From Sclerodactyla briareus (taxonomy: Eukaryota > Echinodermata > Holothuroidea > Dendrochirotida > Sclerodactylidae), in NCBI GenBank assembly GCA_026419785.1, contig JAODTK010005683.1, positions 1-64,000 on the forward strand: a stretch of DNA of 64,000 bases, in the 5' to 3' direction. Below the pieces are notes generated by a model. That model worked only from the letters and a program-made list of their open reading frames with translations, did no database searches and was not told where the DNA came from. Positions 22,572-36,491 of this stretch are shown in pieces (position 1 is the first letter of the stretch; each line of letters begins with the position of its first letter). Both the position numbers and the translations under genes were made by a program.

Positions 22572-24724
22572 ATGCTAGTATAGATAGTATTTAGTACGGA
22601 TCAGTATACCCGATTCTTGAGTGCTCGATACTCAGGCCTATTCCTGTAAGAATCAATGTGGGATACTGTGATGAAATTTTAAGTATGCATGGGGGCCGTT
22701 AGGAACTGATGTGCCTATTTGGGCGAGTTATTCCTATAGTGATTGGTTTTCTATGCCGAGTAAACAACCAAAATAGGAGGGCAGCAGACATGCAGGGAGA
22801 CCACTTTCGAAACCCCCGAAGTTTTTTCCAGGGCGGGAATGTGTACCACGTTTCAGATTGATCGGTTAAAGCGTTAACGAGTTATGCGCTAACGGCGAGA
22901 GGTCCCGGCGGCGGAGGACAGAAATCGGCGGCGGCTACACCCCCCAAACCAAACACTTCGGATATTTCCAGTGTCGCGGGTATATTATAAAGTCCCAATA
23001 CAAATCACTTTGAGTTACACAAGATATGATATTTGTAACTAATGCCACCACTTTGTTTCCGATTTCTACTTTGATAAGTCAATGGCAGTGCTAATTTACG
23101 TGAGATTATGTTGAGTTGGAATGGTCCACCATAAACAATAGAGCGGCTGAACTACCTCGCGAAGCTCTTTCCAATGAGAGAATGGAAGATATCCTAGTAT
23201 GCGTGGAACATACCTGACTCGTCGTGACGCAAGCCTAGGCCAAACCCAATCTATCCTTATGACAATATCATGCTAGGAAACAAGATCGTAGGTGTTGACG
23301 TTTTCAATGAGCCCAATTATCGAAGGACCAGGTGCACGCTCAGTGACAACAATGCTTGCCCGCTTGAGTTGAGCCATCAATTGAAAGAGTGACTCCCAAG
23401 TGGTATACCTTGGTTCGCAACTATTCAGAATTTTATGAATTCAAAACACCCATCATGTCATGTTATGTCAGACAGCCTAATGCTGCCGAACCGACGTAAA
23501 CGTTTTGATGTGAAAACCCATTTTCAACCCTCACACCATATCCCTCACCAATTGAACAACAAGTGTTCTCTCGTTTAAGGGTTGAGCCACGCAGGTCGAA
23601 CGGAGGGTAGGCAAGCCATCCAGGTTACGGGGTCAATCGGACGAACGGGCAACAAACGGTTATCGAAATATCTGCGGGTCACGGTGTTCGGTCAATTCTG
23701 TCCCTTCGATTGTTATGAAAGTGAATGAAAATGTCATATGAGAAAATGTCAGTGAGGAAGTTGTTTGATAAACAGGTCAGTGTTGACGTACATCTGAAGC
23801 CCGCCAATTTCTTTACCAGTGTTCGCGGAATGACTTCTGACAAAATCAAATTACGAAATAATGACAAGAAGGAGCAAACAAGCCCGCGTCAGAATGGTTT
23901 CGAGCGTCACGCACACTAATGGATTACCTTAGGTAATCAGTTAAGCCACCACCTCCCTCGTTAAATTTTGGGCAGTGGGGGTTAACCACAGACGCATTTT
24001 TGTGGTGGATGCTAATTAGACCAACGGCTTAGTTGGCACAAACAGGCTGTCGTAGATAACTGTCTGCGCGACATTTAGTATACCCAGCACCGTAATGATG
24101 GTTCCGCGTGAGTATTTAGGTGTACTTAGATATAGTTGATGATTGATCTAAAGATATGAGTAAAGATCCTAAAAGTACTTTTTCGGAAGTGCTCCACGAA
24201 ATCTTTAAGGGACCTATAACTCATTAAAATTACGGCTGGAGGTTTTAGTTTCCTATGACGGACCCTCAAATGCACAGAACAGAATAAGCGGCGCCAGCTG
24301 CAGGCTGATGTAAACATGAACCCAACAAACATTCGAAAGAATCTGATGGCCTAAAATTGAAAAAAAAAAAAAATACAAGAAATCGTTGCAGTTTAGTAAA
24401 TATTTGGCTCGAAGTTCAGATTAGCGATAGAACATATCAGTGAAATAAGGTTCTGTAGGCGTGAGGATGGCATCCAATTACAGAAGAGGAATAGGGTTCA
24501 CTAGCATTTCAGTGCGCGTTTTGCGTGGGTAATAACCTAGGTGGTTAAGAGCTTATCTGAAAAGGCAACTGAAAGTTCACGTTATCAGCATCGGTACTGT
24601 AGATACTGATCCACGCTTTAGGAAAAATGTTCCAACAATCCGCCCCCTAATCATAAGAACAATGCCTTTTGACAAGAATAAATACTAATCCAGGCAAGTC
24701 ACATCACAAAATTAGAGGCTTTAA

Positions 24725-27110
24725 GGCTCATTAAACGATGAGATGTTTTTGGCCGACTTTTTAGCGCGTGGCCCAAATCTATGCGTGAAAATGTGTTTTT
24801 GGATGATTTTTGTACACGCGGATCCTGTCGGGCAAAGTTCAACAAATCGGTCGTACGTAATAGTCGGTTGCGTGTAAATGGCCAAAAAAATCTGACGATT
24901 TTCATGCCGAATCCTTGTAGCGACAAAGTTCAACAAATGTGCGTTTACACGGTACGATTTATGTCGTGCGCGATTTCTGTTCAACGCCTATAATGATCTA
25001 TGCCTAGCCTACTAAACTGAACAAATTAGGTCGAGGACATAGGCATAAGAGAGACAAAATGATCATTAAATCTCGCGATGTAGATTTCGGTCATTTCTTC
25101 TAAATGCTGGTATTGAATTAGAATGATTTTTTGATTGTGCTAGGTGGTGATGAGGATACCTCTTAATACCGGAGTAGTGACTCTCATATGAGGAGACTGG
25201 ATGAATAGACGGAGGATGGCTGGATAGACGGACGGATAGATGGCGGGTTGGTTGGAATGGGTTGTGACACCCGGTTGTTCCACCGGAGTGACTTTCAGGA
25301 CCGACAGTCCCATTAAAGTGTGGAGAAGGCATCCAGATTTTGGAAGGTTAGTTCTGTGACAAAATGGAACCACGAGTACTTCATAGCCAATCCTCGCCAC
25401 ATGCACATAGTGCATATAGACATAAAATCACTGAAACAAGGGCGACTTTGCGGGGTGAGAGAAAAAAAAACATTTCTGTGGGGTAAGGTCGAGGCTCTGG
25501 ATAGAGCAACACGGAAAAAAACGCTCGACAGGGGATTCTTAAGACGAACATTGTAGTTCAGTTCGAGGCGAAGCCGGAGGGGGGGGGGGGAGGAATCGGC
25601 ATTTTGCACACCCCACCCCCACCCCCCTACATGTGATTTCTTGCACATCCATCACCCCGGCATGCGGCCCACCCCAACCACTTTTAACCTGCAGGGGTTA
25701 CGCGTTTAGTTAGGTTCATTTCGATTGGGTTGCAGAAGATGTACCGTAGTAACCGTACGACAAAATAGCGTTGGACCAAGCATCACGAAAGATAAGGTAA
25801 CTGTTCGAACATATTCGCACCACAGAAACCTCGTAATCAATGTTGTACATCGTCTCATGCACTCGTCGTGTAGCAGCCCGCCTCGGCAGAAAGACATGTC
25901 ACATGACATTAATCATGGACTTGGCACGAATGAGAGCGTTGGCGCTGCGCTTCGCAAGTTTAGCGCATATGTCAGCCGAGTCGAGTGTGCGCTCGGCGCG
26001 GTATCACACGCGCGCACACGTCTTTAATCGAAGTGCCGTGGATGCGTAGTTCTAGTTAGGTTTCTTCAAAACCCATAGGGTGTTAGACGCGAAGAAATAA
26101 CTCACACAGGATTCGGGGGCCCCACCATTTAAATAAGTCTTCGAAATGGAATCGGGTGGGTATTCTGATTAGATTCCACATTTTTCATGGTCAGTGTCTT
26201 AATCATCCAAATATAAATCTCATGCGTGACTGGGTGTGTGCAAAAGAAGGAATTACTGAACCCAGTAGGCGTTATGTGAAGTGAAGGAGACTGAATTAAT
26301 AATATAAAAACAGGTTGCTGACGGTTTGTAGGCTACTTCACGTGTAATAGTTGTATATTATACCGCGTGTATTTCATGATCAATTGTCATTACGTTGGGG
26401 CAGTCTACAGTGAAGAAGGTGTGTTAAAATAACAAATGAGCAGCTTTTGTTCCGTGACTAGCCGGGCTCGTCCTTGCCAGTCCTCTTTGTACGGTACGCT
26501 TCACAAACCTAAAACTAGTCACGAACTCACAGTCTGGTCCGGACTAGCTTGGGCTGATCGTGTGCAGATGTATTTACTTGTAGACGAGGCCGCAGCTTAC
26601 TGTCTGCAGGGGGGGGGGGGGGGGGGGGCGGGGTCTTTCGGGGGTTTTTCGAGGGGTTTCGCGACTCTTCTTGCTTGAAAACAGAGAGCATCTAAATAAA
26701 AAGACTGTATGTGTGTGTTGATAAAATTGTCGATGCTGAATCATGAGGTTCTGGATTTCACTATGTGTTCTATTTAGGCCTAGGCTAATATGTTCAGGAT
26801 TTTCCGTAAGGCTTTGGGGATTTAATTCTTTTTTTTTCTCCAGAGAGGGCCATTCGGCGATTTAGTATGGCAATATTAACCTGCGGAAATGCGTAGGCGT
26901 TTTCATTGGGCCCAGGTACGTCCTAGCCCCGAGGCTAATATTTAGAAGTATGGACCCTCGAAATGTTATTGATGATGGATGCCAAATAATGATTAGCCTA
27001 TTATGATGATAATAGTGTGCTTATTCCGCATGGTTAATCATATAATTATTGGGCTTGAATACGATTGAGCCTAGCCCGAATCTCGGCCTGACCTATCTCC
27101 TTTTCCGACG
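24725..27110. mobile_element. Left part of the 3.6 kb terminal-inverted-repeat element, unit 2 copy
   Basis: It starts directly after TTTAA with GGCTCATTAAACGATGAG and is colinear with 33139-35455. The right inverted end seen at 36680-36713 is missing: similarity stops near 27110 and different sequence follows. Subterminal motifs of the GTTCAACAAA and ACACGGTACGATTTATG type lie at 24835-24970. The interior (25.0-27.1 kb) has G/C runs and many short frames but no transposase motif I know. A splice-acceptor-like TTTTTTTCTCCAG lies near 26840. Confidence 0.65.
26608..26633. repeat. Poly-G tract
   Basis: This is a run of about 20 G, one C and four more G, also present in the unit 3 copy at 34982-35000. 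It is prone to G-quadruplex formation and to sequencing error. The Gly-rich frame across it is an artefact of the run. Confidence 0.85.
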
Positions 27111-28159
27111 CCTTCGAAGAAGCGGGGCCGCCGCTAACCTATAGCGACCTTCTAATTTCGTATTTCACCCAGTCCTCCACATAATTCCACCCACAGCGTA
27201 TGAATCATGTGCATGTGTGGTGGGCGTGGTTTTATGTGGACTCTCCTCGTAAGCACCGGTTGACTAGAGAACGCGAGCACCCATTTATTCCAATTAGGTA
27301 TATTTAGGTTACACAACGCAGAGAAGAATCCTATTGTTTTGGAGTCGGGTTCCTGAATAACTGTACCGTGAACTGGCAACTGTGCCACGAAAAGATGTAG
27401 AGAGCTAATTTGGATTAGATAGGGCTATTGTTGTGTTTGGGGACAGTTTCCATATAAACCGAGGGTCAACGGATGCCAAGGCCTGGGAAGCCTGTGACAC
27501 ATAACTTTTGCAACGAAAGTGTAGAAGGTTCATACTTGGCACTAGGCTTGCCATCTATAGTAGCTTTTAAAAATTTTTTGCTTGGGTGTCAGGTTCAATG
27601 GTCACCTGAAGGTCAACGTCTCAAAACCATGAGAGCATGGGAACTGTGCCACGGAATGATTTATAGAGCTCATACTCGCACGAAGGGTTGCCCGTTGGCT
27701 TAGATGATCCCTATCGTTTGGGGTCGGTCCCAAAGGTCACTGGAGATAAACAGAGATCAAATTCGAATCGCTTGAGAGCCCAATACTGTGCAGCGACCAT
27801 TATTTAGAGTGGCAACAGAAGAGTTTTCATTTGGAGTTGATGAACCTGTCGTTTTGTCAGGTCCGAGTTACATAAGACAATCACAATCCCATTATATGCA
27901 CGAACATGAACTGAAAACAATCCCCTTTCCTCCAGGGGAGTTCCGGGAGATCGTTTCTGCACACACCTCGCGGACGTCATATGTCAGTGTACCGTCCCTA
28001 TGACCTTTAACACCATATCCATATCTATTGACCGTAACTGTAAACATGCCTAGATGTCCTATATGAATATAATGTTTATACGTTAGAGGCTGTTCAACAT
28101 TCGGGGGGGGGGGGCGAAACCGTAAAGGGTCACCTGAATCTGGAGGATTAATCTAGAAG
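27111..28159. other. Spacer between units 2 and 3; degenerate AGGTCA-type monomers
   Basis: No gene is visible. Between about 27470 and 27780 there are degenerate monomers of the family seen at 47.6-48.5 and 52.6-52.9 kb, for example CATACTTGGCACTAGG with a later GCCATC, GGTCACCTGAAGGTCAACG, then GGGTTGCCCGTTGG with GATGATCCCTATCGTTT. A G run lies at 28105-28114. Confidence 0.5.
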
Positions 28160-28585
28160 CCGAGTATGGATCGAATACGAGCTTCGTGTGATGCTCTAAT
28201 TTGAAAGGGTTCCTCAGTTTGAATAATAATAATGAGGTGGATAAAAAACTCAACACCACAATTTCTACTATTCACTGAGAGAGGTATCAATTTTACAAGT
28301 AACATGGTAAGCACTTGACACATTTGCATCCTCACACTTTATGGTGAGTCCATATTGGCGAGCTATTAGGGTAGTCCCACGATTTTGTTTTTGTGTCATG
28401 CCTTCTAAAACGTCTATCTGAACACAGTGTGGCTAAAACCATTATACTCCAAATTTGATTGACAATTCCCGAATATCAAGAAGCATTTAATAAACTATTA
28501 CTGTTTATCGTGTCCAAAATAGCTTGATACGAGTAATTGTTACCCTCGGGATCGGCCATGTAGCTACCAAACCAGTCATTCTCAC

Positions 28586-28902
28586 GTGTCTCGAACTCCT
28601 GGCGCCCCCCCCAATTCCTTGCCCATTTTTCGCGACCTCGAAGAGCGCAGCCCGGAATCCGGTCCGTGGTTGGCGCCACTTGCTACCGAGGAAGTGAGGC
28701 GCGATCTCAACGCGTGGCGTCATTGTAACGTTAAGAAAGACGCTAACCTCCTCGCAGCACGATCCTTTCTCGGAATCGACACAATACAGGTCGCAGTCTG
28801 GGAGAAAAATTTACGAAAGACCAGTTTTCACCGGGATACTGGAATATCGATAGAAGACCTCCCAGCAACCCCCATCTCTATTGATTGTGACCGCTGGTTC
28901 AA
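28586..28902 (-). CDS. Exon 2 of unrecognised secreted protein, unit 3 copy
   Basis: This is the same exon as at 20316-20636: CAG at its start, GACAC|GTGAGA at its end (the donor is weaker by one base than in the other two copies). The correct frame is open near the donor (CALRGREKWARNWG, then GRQEFETR) and again upstream as LRPVLCRFRERIVLR. Small indels separate these pieces. The three copies together support one conserved coding frame. Whether this copy is a pseudogene or carries sequencing errors cannot be told from the window. Confidence 0.45.
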
Positions 28903-29321
28903 CTGACCCCCCACCAATTCATTGCTACCCCCTCATACTGCTACCCCCTTAGCGCAAATTGAATTCTTGTTTCTGGTTAGTCAAGAAGACATCCCAAGCA
29001 GATACGTGCATGATCTATATGTTTTCAAGTTGATTTGCATTTCTTTGCTACCATGTGCCCCATTTACACTTTATGAAATATTTTGGGACTGTTTTCATTC
29101 GCGTGGAAATGGTGTTCCTGTTTTGATACTTCTCACTTACGGTTCTTAGACTCATTGTTTTAGGTTATACCTTCATGAGTTCTCCTTTCTTTTCCCTCCC
29201 TATTCCGCCTTACTGTCATATTTATATCTCCCCGAATTTAACGACTAAACATGCCTATACGTTAAATCGCGTTTTGTGATAGAGAAAACACATAAAAGAA
29301 TAGCCTATGAGGTTAACTTAC

Positions 29322-29395
29322 CGTCTGTCTGCGCCCCGCCACGATATACTAACAAGCATTGTTTATAACGCCACACCAACAACGTAGGATGTCAT
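29322..29395 (-). CDS. Exon 1 with signal peptide, unit 3 copy
   Basis: This matches 21036-21103: GCCAAGATGACATCCTACG opens MTSYVVGV and the donor is ACG|GTAAGT. The middle of the hydrophobic region is interrupted by a stop caused by an indel relative to unit 2. Start context and donor are conserved, as expected for a real 5' exon. Confidence 0.4.
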
Positions 29396-32300
29396 CTTGG
29401 CACTAGATGCTTGACGAGTTGGTATTTACTTGCTACTTCCTTTCTATACACTTGGTAATGACAACGTCCTGAAGATCTTGTCCTAGAAGCGCGTTCTGTT
29501 ATTGGACTAATTATGGGATATCATATCAGCTTTGCAATAGTAAACTGACACTGTAGTCGCATATGCTACAACCCATGGCTCTCCGTGATTGCGAACACTG
29601 GATTCTGATTGGTGGAGTGGTCGGCTCTAGCCACCCGTTCATTTCTGTGATGATGCAGTTAGTTTTCAAAGCTGGTTCCCATCCCACCAATCAGAATAAG
29701 CCCACGATTTCGCCTGATTCCTTTACAACGAATATAACCTTGATACGGATATCTATCGCCCGGTATTGGTAACCAAACTACACATGTAGTTTCCTACGCA
29801 TACAATCGTCCATGAGCAATAGCTAGTCATCCCAAAGATTTTATACGGATACGTTGAATGTTACTTCTTGCTTTCACAGGCCGTCACTAAACGCTGAATA
29901 TGGGTTACAAGACCAAAATAGAAGTCATTGCATATGACCAACCACTAGGTTAGGACAACTGGCCTTTTCAGTCCAAGTACTTAATGGTGTAAGTAACCTA
30001 GAAGCGATCGAGCCATTTTCTATGGACTTTAACCATGTGATGTTGAAACTGTTCAATACAAATGAGCTATATATCATTTAATTGTACACATACACGAAAT
30101 ATGTACGTGTTTTAAGTGGCCTCGGAAACGTTTTGACAGATAGGTTGAACAGTATACCGAATAATCCTCATTTAATTACATTCGATGTGTATGCCTCACT
30201 ATTCGTTTTATCTTGACTTGACACAAACTTGGGGTGCTCCTGGATGACCGTCTTCCAAAAATCTTGAGCTCAATGTCATTTGCGATTCAACATCAATCTT
30301 TTGAAATTAACACCACGATCCCCTTCTTACCTTTGAAATCCTCGCGAGAACTTTCGTTTGCAACTGAATGAGGAAGTTGATTTTACGTTTGATACCATTC
30401 TGAACAACGCAAGTAATCACTGTTATTAACTGTTGACTCATTTAATGTGGGGTTTGAAAAGAAAAATAACGCGAAACCAGTACAAAGTGCTCTATCTGTC
30501 CATTGATTATCATCGAATTCTTAGTTCAGGTTAAGGACGGACCCCAGAGAGTTTGCAGGAATGAACCATTACAACACAAACCACACCAGATAAATTGTAG
30601 GCACTTCATCGGGTAAAGGCAATTAAGTGAACTTTAGACCCCTCTTTACTATCTCGACTCAGCGTTTGAAGACATATTCCCTACATCTTCGACACAAAAA
30701 CTCGCTAAACCGACAGTGTACATTTCTGTAGAGATTTATTGAATCAGCTCGAGCTCTAATACAATCATGCAATTCGTCTCGGTTTCCTGAATGTGGCGAA
30801 ATCTCACAGTATCAAGATAACCTAAGTAATGTTTGTAAAGTGATTCGAGGGTGGCCGGCAGTAGTTTGAGAGCAAATGCGGTAATAGATATTATTAGTAC
30901 GGATCATTATCCCTATTTGAGTGCTCGAATACGCAGGCCTATTCCTGTAAGAATCAATGTGGGATACTGTGAATTTAAAGTATGCATGGGTGGGTTAGGA
31001 ACTGATGTGTCCCTTCTTGGCGATTCATTCCTATTTGATTGGTTTTCTCATGCCGATAACGGCACAATGTGTATGAGACAGGCGGAAATAAAGTCCTGGC
31101 GTGGGGTCCCTAGATCTAGTCCATACATACCACGAGTTCGAAAGGTTTGTGTGAAATTGGGGGATGAACTCGGTTGTTCGTGTAACACCTGCAAAATAGA
31201 GGGCAGCAGACATGCAGGGATGACCACTTTCGAACTCCTCCGAGTTTTTTCCAGGGCGGGCATGTGTACCAAGTTTCAGTCATTCGGATAAAGCCGTTAG
31301 AGTTATTGCGCTAACGGCTAGAGGTCCCCGGCGGCGAACAGAAACGGCGCGGCTACAACCCCCAAAACCATAACACTCTCGGATATTTCCATGTCCCGCG
31401 GGTATATTATAATATTCACCATACAATCACTTTGAGCTTACACCAGATCTATTTGATATTTGTAAATCTGCCACCACTTTGTTTCCTATCCTACTTTGTA
31501 AGTCAATTGTACAGTTCTAATTTACTGAAAGATTATGTTGAGTGTAATCTTTGGTCCACAAACATATGCGCGAAACTCATCCGGAGCCTCTTTTTGCCAT
31601 GGATAAATTGGCAGATTATCCTAGTTAATGCGTGAACTACCTGACTCTTCGTTGACGCAAGCCTAGCCAAAACCCAATCGTTATGCTTATGACCAAGTCA
31701 TGTCTAGAAACAACGATTCGTAGGCTGTTTTATATTTTCAATGAAGCCAATTAATCGAGGCCAGCGTGCACGCTCAGTGGACACATGCTTGCGCTTGAGT
31801 TGAGCCATCGATTGAAAGAGTGACTCCAGGGGTATACCTTGGGTCGCAACTATTCAGAATTTATGATTCGAAACACCATCCTGTCTGTTTGTGCAGACAG
31901 CCTAATGCTGCCGACCCGACGTCAAACTGTTGAAAACCATTTGCACCCCTCACACCATATCCCCTCACCAATTAAACAACAGTGGTCTCCATTTTTACGG
32001 GTTGATGCCCAGCAGGTCGACGGAGGGTAGGCCAGCCAGTCCAGGTACGGGGGTTAATGCGACGTAACGCTGCAACAACGGTTTTACGAATATATGCGGG
32101 TCACGGTGTTTCGGTCATCTGTCCCTTCGATTGTCTGAAAGTGAATGAAAATGTCAATATGAGAAAATGTCAGTGAGGAAGTTGTTTGATAACAGTCAGT
32201 GTTGACTGTACATCTGAAGCCCGCCAATTTCTTTACCAGTGTTCGCGGAATGACTTCATGATCAAAAATCACAATCACGAAATAAGACCCGCAAGGAGCA

Positions 32301-34981
32301 CAAGCCCGCCAGTCAGAATAGGTTTTCGGAAGAAGTCACAGCACTAATGGATTACCTTAGGTAACAGTTTAGCCACCACTCCCTCGTTAAATTTTGCAGG
32401 GGGGGGTTAACCACCGACGCATTTTTGATGGATGCTAAATTAGACCAACGGCATAGTAATGGCACAAATACCGGCTGTCGTAGATCAATTTCTGCGGCGA
32501 CATTTAGTATACCCAGCACCGTAATGATGGTTCCGCGTGAGTTTATTTTAGTGTAACTTAAGATTAGTTTGGATGTTGATCTAAGATAATTGAGTAAGAT
32601 GCCCTAAATTTAACTTTTTCGTAATTGCTCACGAAATCTTTAAGGGACCTAATAACTCGATAAAATACTGTGAGGTTTATTTTCCTATGACGACTAAAAT
32701 GCACATAATAAGCGCCAGCTGCATGCTTGGTAACATCGAACACCACAAACATTCGAAAGAATCTGATGGCCTAAAATCGGGAATAAAGATACAAGAATCG
32801 TTGCAGTTTAGTAAAATAATTTGGCTCGAAGTTCACGAATTAGCGAATAGCACATATCAGTGAAATAGTTTTCTGGTAGCGTGAGGATTGCCTCAATTCC
32901 AAAGAGGAATAGGCGGTTCAATTAGCATTTCAGTGCGTTGCTTGGTAATACCTGATGGTTTAGAGCCTTATCTGACAAGGGTCAATGAAGTTCACGTTAT
33001 CAGCATCTGCGTTACTTTAGATACTGATCCACGCCTTTAGGAAAAATTCCCAACCACCGCCTACTCATAAGAACCATGCCTTCTGACAAGATCAATACTA
33101 TCCATTGCAGTCACATCAACAAAATTAGAGGGCTTTAAGGCTCATTTCACGATGCGATTTTTTGGCCCAACTTTTAGCGCGTGGCCCAAATCTCTGCGTG
33201 AAAATGTGTTTTTGGATGATTTTTGTACAACGCAGCTTTGTCGGGCAAAGTTCAACAAATCGGTCTTACGCAAAAGTCGTTGGCGTGTAAGTGGCCACAA
33301 AAAATCGTGAACGATTTTCATGCCAATCCTTGTCGCGACAAAGTTCAACAAATGTTGTCTTTTACACGGTACGATTTATGTCTGCGCGATTTCTGTCCAA
33401 CGTCTATAATGATCTTGCGTAGCCTACTAACTGAACAATATTAGAGTCGAGGACTAGGCATAGAGAAATAATGATCATTAAATCTCGCGATGTAGATTTC
33501 GGTCATTTCTTCTAAATTCGGTAGTGGAATTTAAGAAGATTTTTTGTTGCTAGTGATTAGGATACCCTCTTAATTACCGGTAGTGACCTCATGAGGAACT
33601 GGATGAATATACGGAGGATGGGGCTGGATAGAACGGACGGATAGATTGGGGTTTGGGTTTGGGATGGGTTGTCACCCGTGTTTCCACCGGAGTGACCTTT
33701 CAGACAGACCAGTCCCCATTAAAGTGTGGAGAAGGCATCCCGATTTGGAATGTTATTCTGCTGACAACACGAGTGCTTCATAGCCAATACTTCGCCACAT
33801 GCACCTCGTGCTATCGCACATAAAATCACTGAACAAGGGCGACTTTTGCCGGGGTGGAAGAAAAAAAAAAACATGTTTGGGGGGTCAGGTCGAGGTCTGA
33901 AAAGAGCAACACGGAAGAACGCTCGATAGTGGGATTTCTAATGACCGAAACATGTATCATTTCCGAGGCGCACCGAGGGGGGGGGGGAGTAATCGGGACT
34001 TTTGCACCCCCCCCCCCCTCATGATGATTCTTGCACTCGCCATCATCCCGGCTCGGCCCCACCCCCACCATTTTAAACCTGCAGTGGGTTACGCGTTTGG
34101 TTAGGTTCCTTCGATGTGGGTTGCAGATGTACGTAGTAACCGTACCGACAAAATAGCAGTTGGTCCAAGCTCACTAAAGGATAACTGTTCAGAACATATT
34201 CGCACCACAGAACCCTCTTAATCAATTGTTTACATCTTCTCATTGCACTCGTCGTGGTAGCAGCCCGCCTCGGCCGGAAAGACATGTCACATGATATTAT
34301 CATGACTGCACGAATGAGACCTTGTGCGCTGCGCTTCGCCGTGTAGCGCAATTCTGTCAGGCACCCCAGTCGAGTCGTGCGCTCGCGCGCGGTATCACAC
34401 GCGCGCACACTCCTTTAATTGAAGTATCAGTGTTGGTAGTTCTAGTTAGTGTTTTCCTTCAAAACCAGGGTGGTTAGACGCGACGGAAATAACGCAAAGG
34501 AGTCGCATTTTATCTAGTCTTTCGAAATGGAATCCGGCTGATTTCTGATACTTCACATTTTTTCAGGCAGTTGTCTATAGCATCGATATAAATCTCCTGC
34601 TTGACTGGGTGGGTGCAAAAGAAGAATACTGAACCAGTAGGCGTAGTGTGAAGTGAAGTAGACTGATGTAATAATACTAAACAGGTCAGACGGTTTGTTA
34701 GGCCACTTCAATTTGTAATAGTTGTATTATAGGGCCGCGTATTCATCTCAATGTCAATTTACGTTGAGGCAGTCTACAGTGAGAAGGTGTGTTCAAATAA
34801 CAATGGCAGCTTTTGTTCCGTTGCCTAGCCTGGGCTAGTCCTTGCCCAGTCCTTCCTTTGTACGGTACGCTTCCCAAACCTACCAATAGTCACGACTCAC
34901 AGTCCTGGTTCCGGACTAGCTTGGGCTAGATCTTGTGGCCGATGTATTGTACTTGTAGACCGCGGGCGCGCTACTGTCTGC

Positions 34982-35000
34982 AGGGGGGGGGGGGGGGGGT
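34982..35000. repeat. Poly-G tract
   Basis: This is a run of about 18 G inside the inserted element, parallel to 26608-26633. Neighbouring shorter C and G runs occur at 33977-33986 and 34007-34018. Confidence 0.85.
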
Positions 35001-36463
35001 CGAGGGTTTTCGAGGGGGTTTCAGCGACTTGAAACAGAGAGCATCCTAAAATGACTGTAGTGTGGGTTTGTAAAATTTGTCGATGCTGCATTCATATTCT
35101 TGGATTTCACTATGTTTTTTCATTTGCCCTAGCCTAGATATGTTTCAGGATTTCCGTAAGGCTTGGGATTTGAATTTCATTTTTTTTTCTCCAGATAGGC
35201 TATTCGGCGATTTAGTAGCATATGAAAACCTCTGGAAATGCAGTATTCCCGTTTTCATTGGGCCCAGGTACGTCAGACCCCGAGGCCTAATATTTAGACT
35301 GTATGGACCCTCGAAATGTTAGATGATGATGCCAAATAATGATTAGCCTATTATGATGATAAATAGTGTGATTATTCCGAAGGTTATAATAGACTTATTG
35401 GCCTATGAATGATGAGGCCTAGCCCAGAATCTCGCCTGAGCCTATCAATCATGGGCCTAGGCCTAGAACTCAGTATATTGAGATTGTTAATAGTAGGCCC
35501 ATTATTGACTTTGAGAAGACCAATTATTGTTAGGAAATCATAGCCTGAGCACATACAATAAGGAATTATAATATTATTATTATCATATCGTGGTACAGAA
35601 CGATTCCGAAAATAAGGAGTCTGAGGCTTTGTTATCCCCAAATGTTTCTTATACATTGCAAGGCTGTAGAACTTGGAGTAAGTTTCCCCTTTTGAAGCAT
35701 GCTTAACAAGTTAACTGAAAGTTTACCAAAATTAAAGAAATTTAACAATTATAAAAATAAATAAAAAAGCGGGAGAGGACGCTACTTTTAGGCCTAAACA
35801 TGTTCATTTTCTTACATTTCCTGACAGTTGGATCTAAATAGGCTAGGGAACAGTGGAATTAGACGCCTAGCGCGACCTTCATTATAGGACTGGGATTAAG
35901 ATATTCATTGGCGAGAAAAGGTAGGCCGAGGCCATGTTGATAATCAGGTTTGGAATTCAGGTTGTGCATGTGCGGATTTTTATGTTAAGCCTAGAACTCG
36001 AGCTACGGAATCAACTGAGCTTGGGCTATTTCTAGCCTAACTTAAGCTAGTTCTAATCGTGATATTTTGATGAAAATCATTCTTATTGTCCAGCCTTATT
36101 CACATCGTCAGGCCCATGTTTGTTCGAAGATCAATGGTAGCGATAAGGCCTCTACACAAGACATGTCTGCAGTATAACCCTAGGCTACGCGCTGTACATA
36201 CGAAGCGCTAGCCTAACAAGAATCTATCGCTCTATTGCCATTTTCGCACTTCGTTTTCGGCGATTTGAAACAAAAATAGCATACTTCATCACTTCAATTC
36301 TACATTATTCGAAACAAAACATTGGAGATATCATCTCGTTTCATCTCAAATGATTTCTGTTTACATTATTTACAGTCAATTTTCTTATCTTCCCGCCTGA
36401 AAAGTCTCGCTATCTGTGGTTGCTATGGCAGGAAATTTGCTCCCGTTTCCTAAAAAGTCGGCC

Positions 36464-36491
36464 GACAAAGTTCAACATGTTGAACTTTGTC
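36464..36491. repeat. Perfect 28-bp palindrome
   Basis: GACAAAGTTCAACA is followed directly by its exact reverse complement, with no spacer. The half-site GTTCAACAAA/GACAAAGTTCAAC recurs in the subterminal regions of the same element, so it may be a binding site for the element's transposase. Confidence 0.9.

Larger units (their letters stand above)
19905..24724 (+). repeat. Tandem array unit 2, first part
   Basis: This is colinear with 28160-33138 over almost 5 kb, with part of 10940-15360, and at its start (20045-20985) with 37436-38370. Anchors are GCTCTAATTTGAAAGGGT, GATACGAGTAATGGTTACACTC, ATGTGCCCCATTTACACTTT, CCCGAATTTAACGACTAAAC, TGGTAACCAAACTACACATG and CAGACAGCCTAATGCTGCC. It ends at TTTAA (24720-24724), the insertion site of the terminal-inverted-repeat element. 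It contains candidate exons at 20316-20636 and 21036-21103. Confidence 0.85.
28160..33138 (+). repeat. Tandem array unit 3, first part
   Basis: This is a second copy of 19905-24724, offset by about 8.3 kb, ending at TTTAA (33134-33138) before the inserted element. It keeps about 150 bases near 31048-31195 that are missing from unit 2. Differences from unit 2 are dominated by small indels spread over the whole length. Confidence 0.85.

Noticed and set aside
30851-31291. 146-codon plus-strand frame in unit 3
   Set aside because: Unit 2 lacks part of it and unit 1 has unrelated sequence there. The part after 31190 belongs to a non-coding repeat also present at 12.0 and 22.8 kb.
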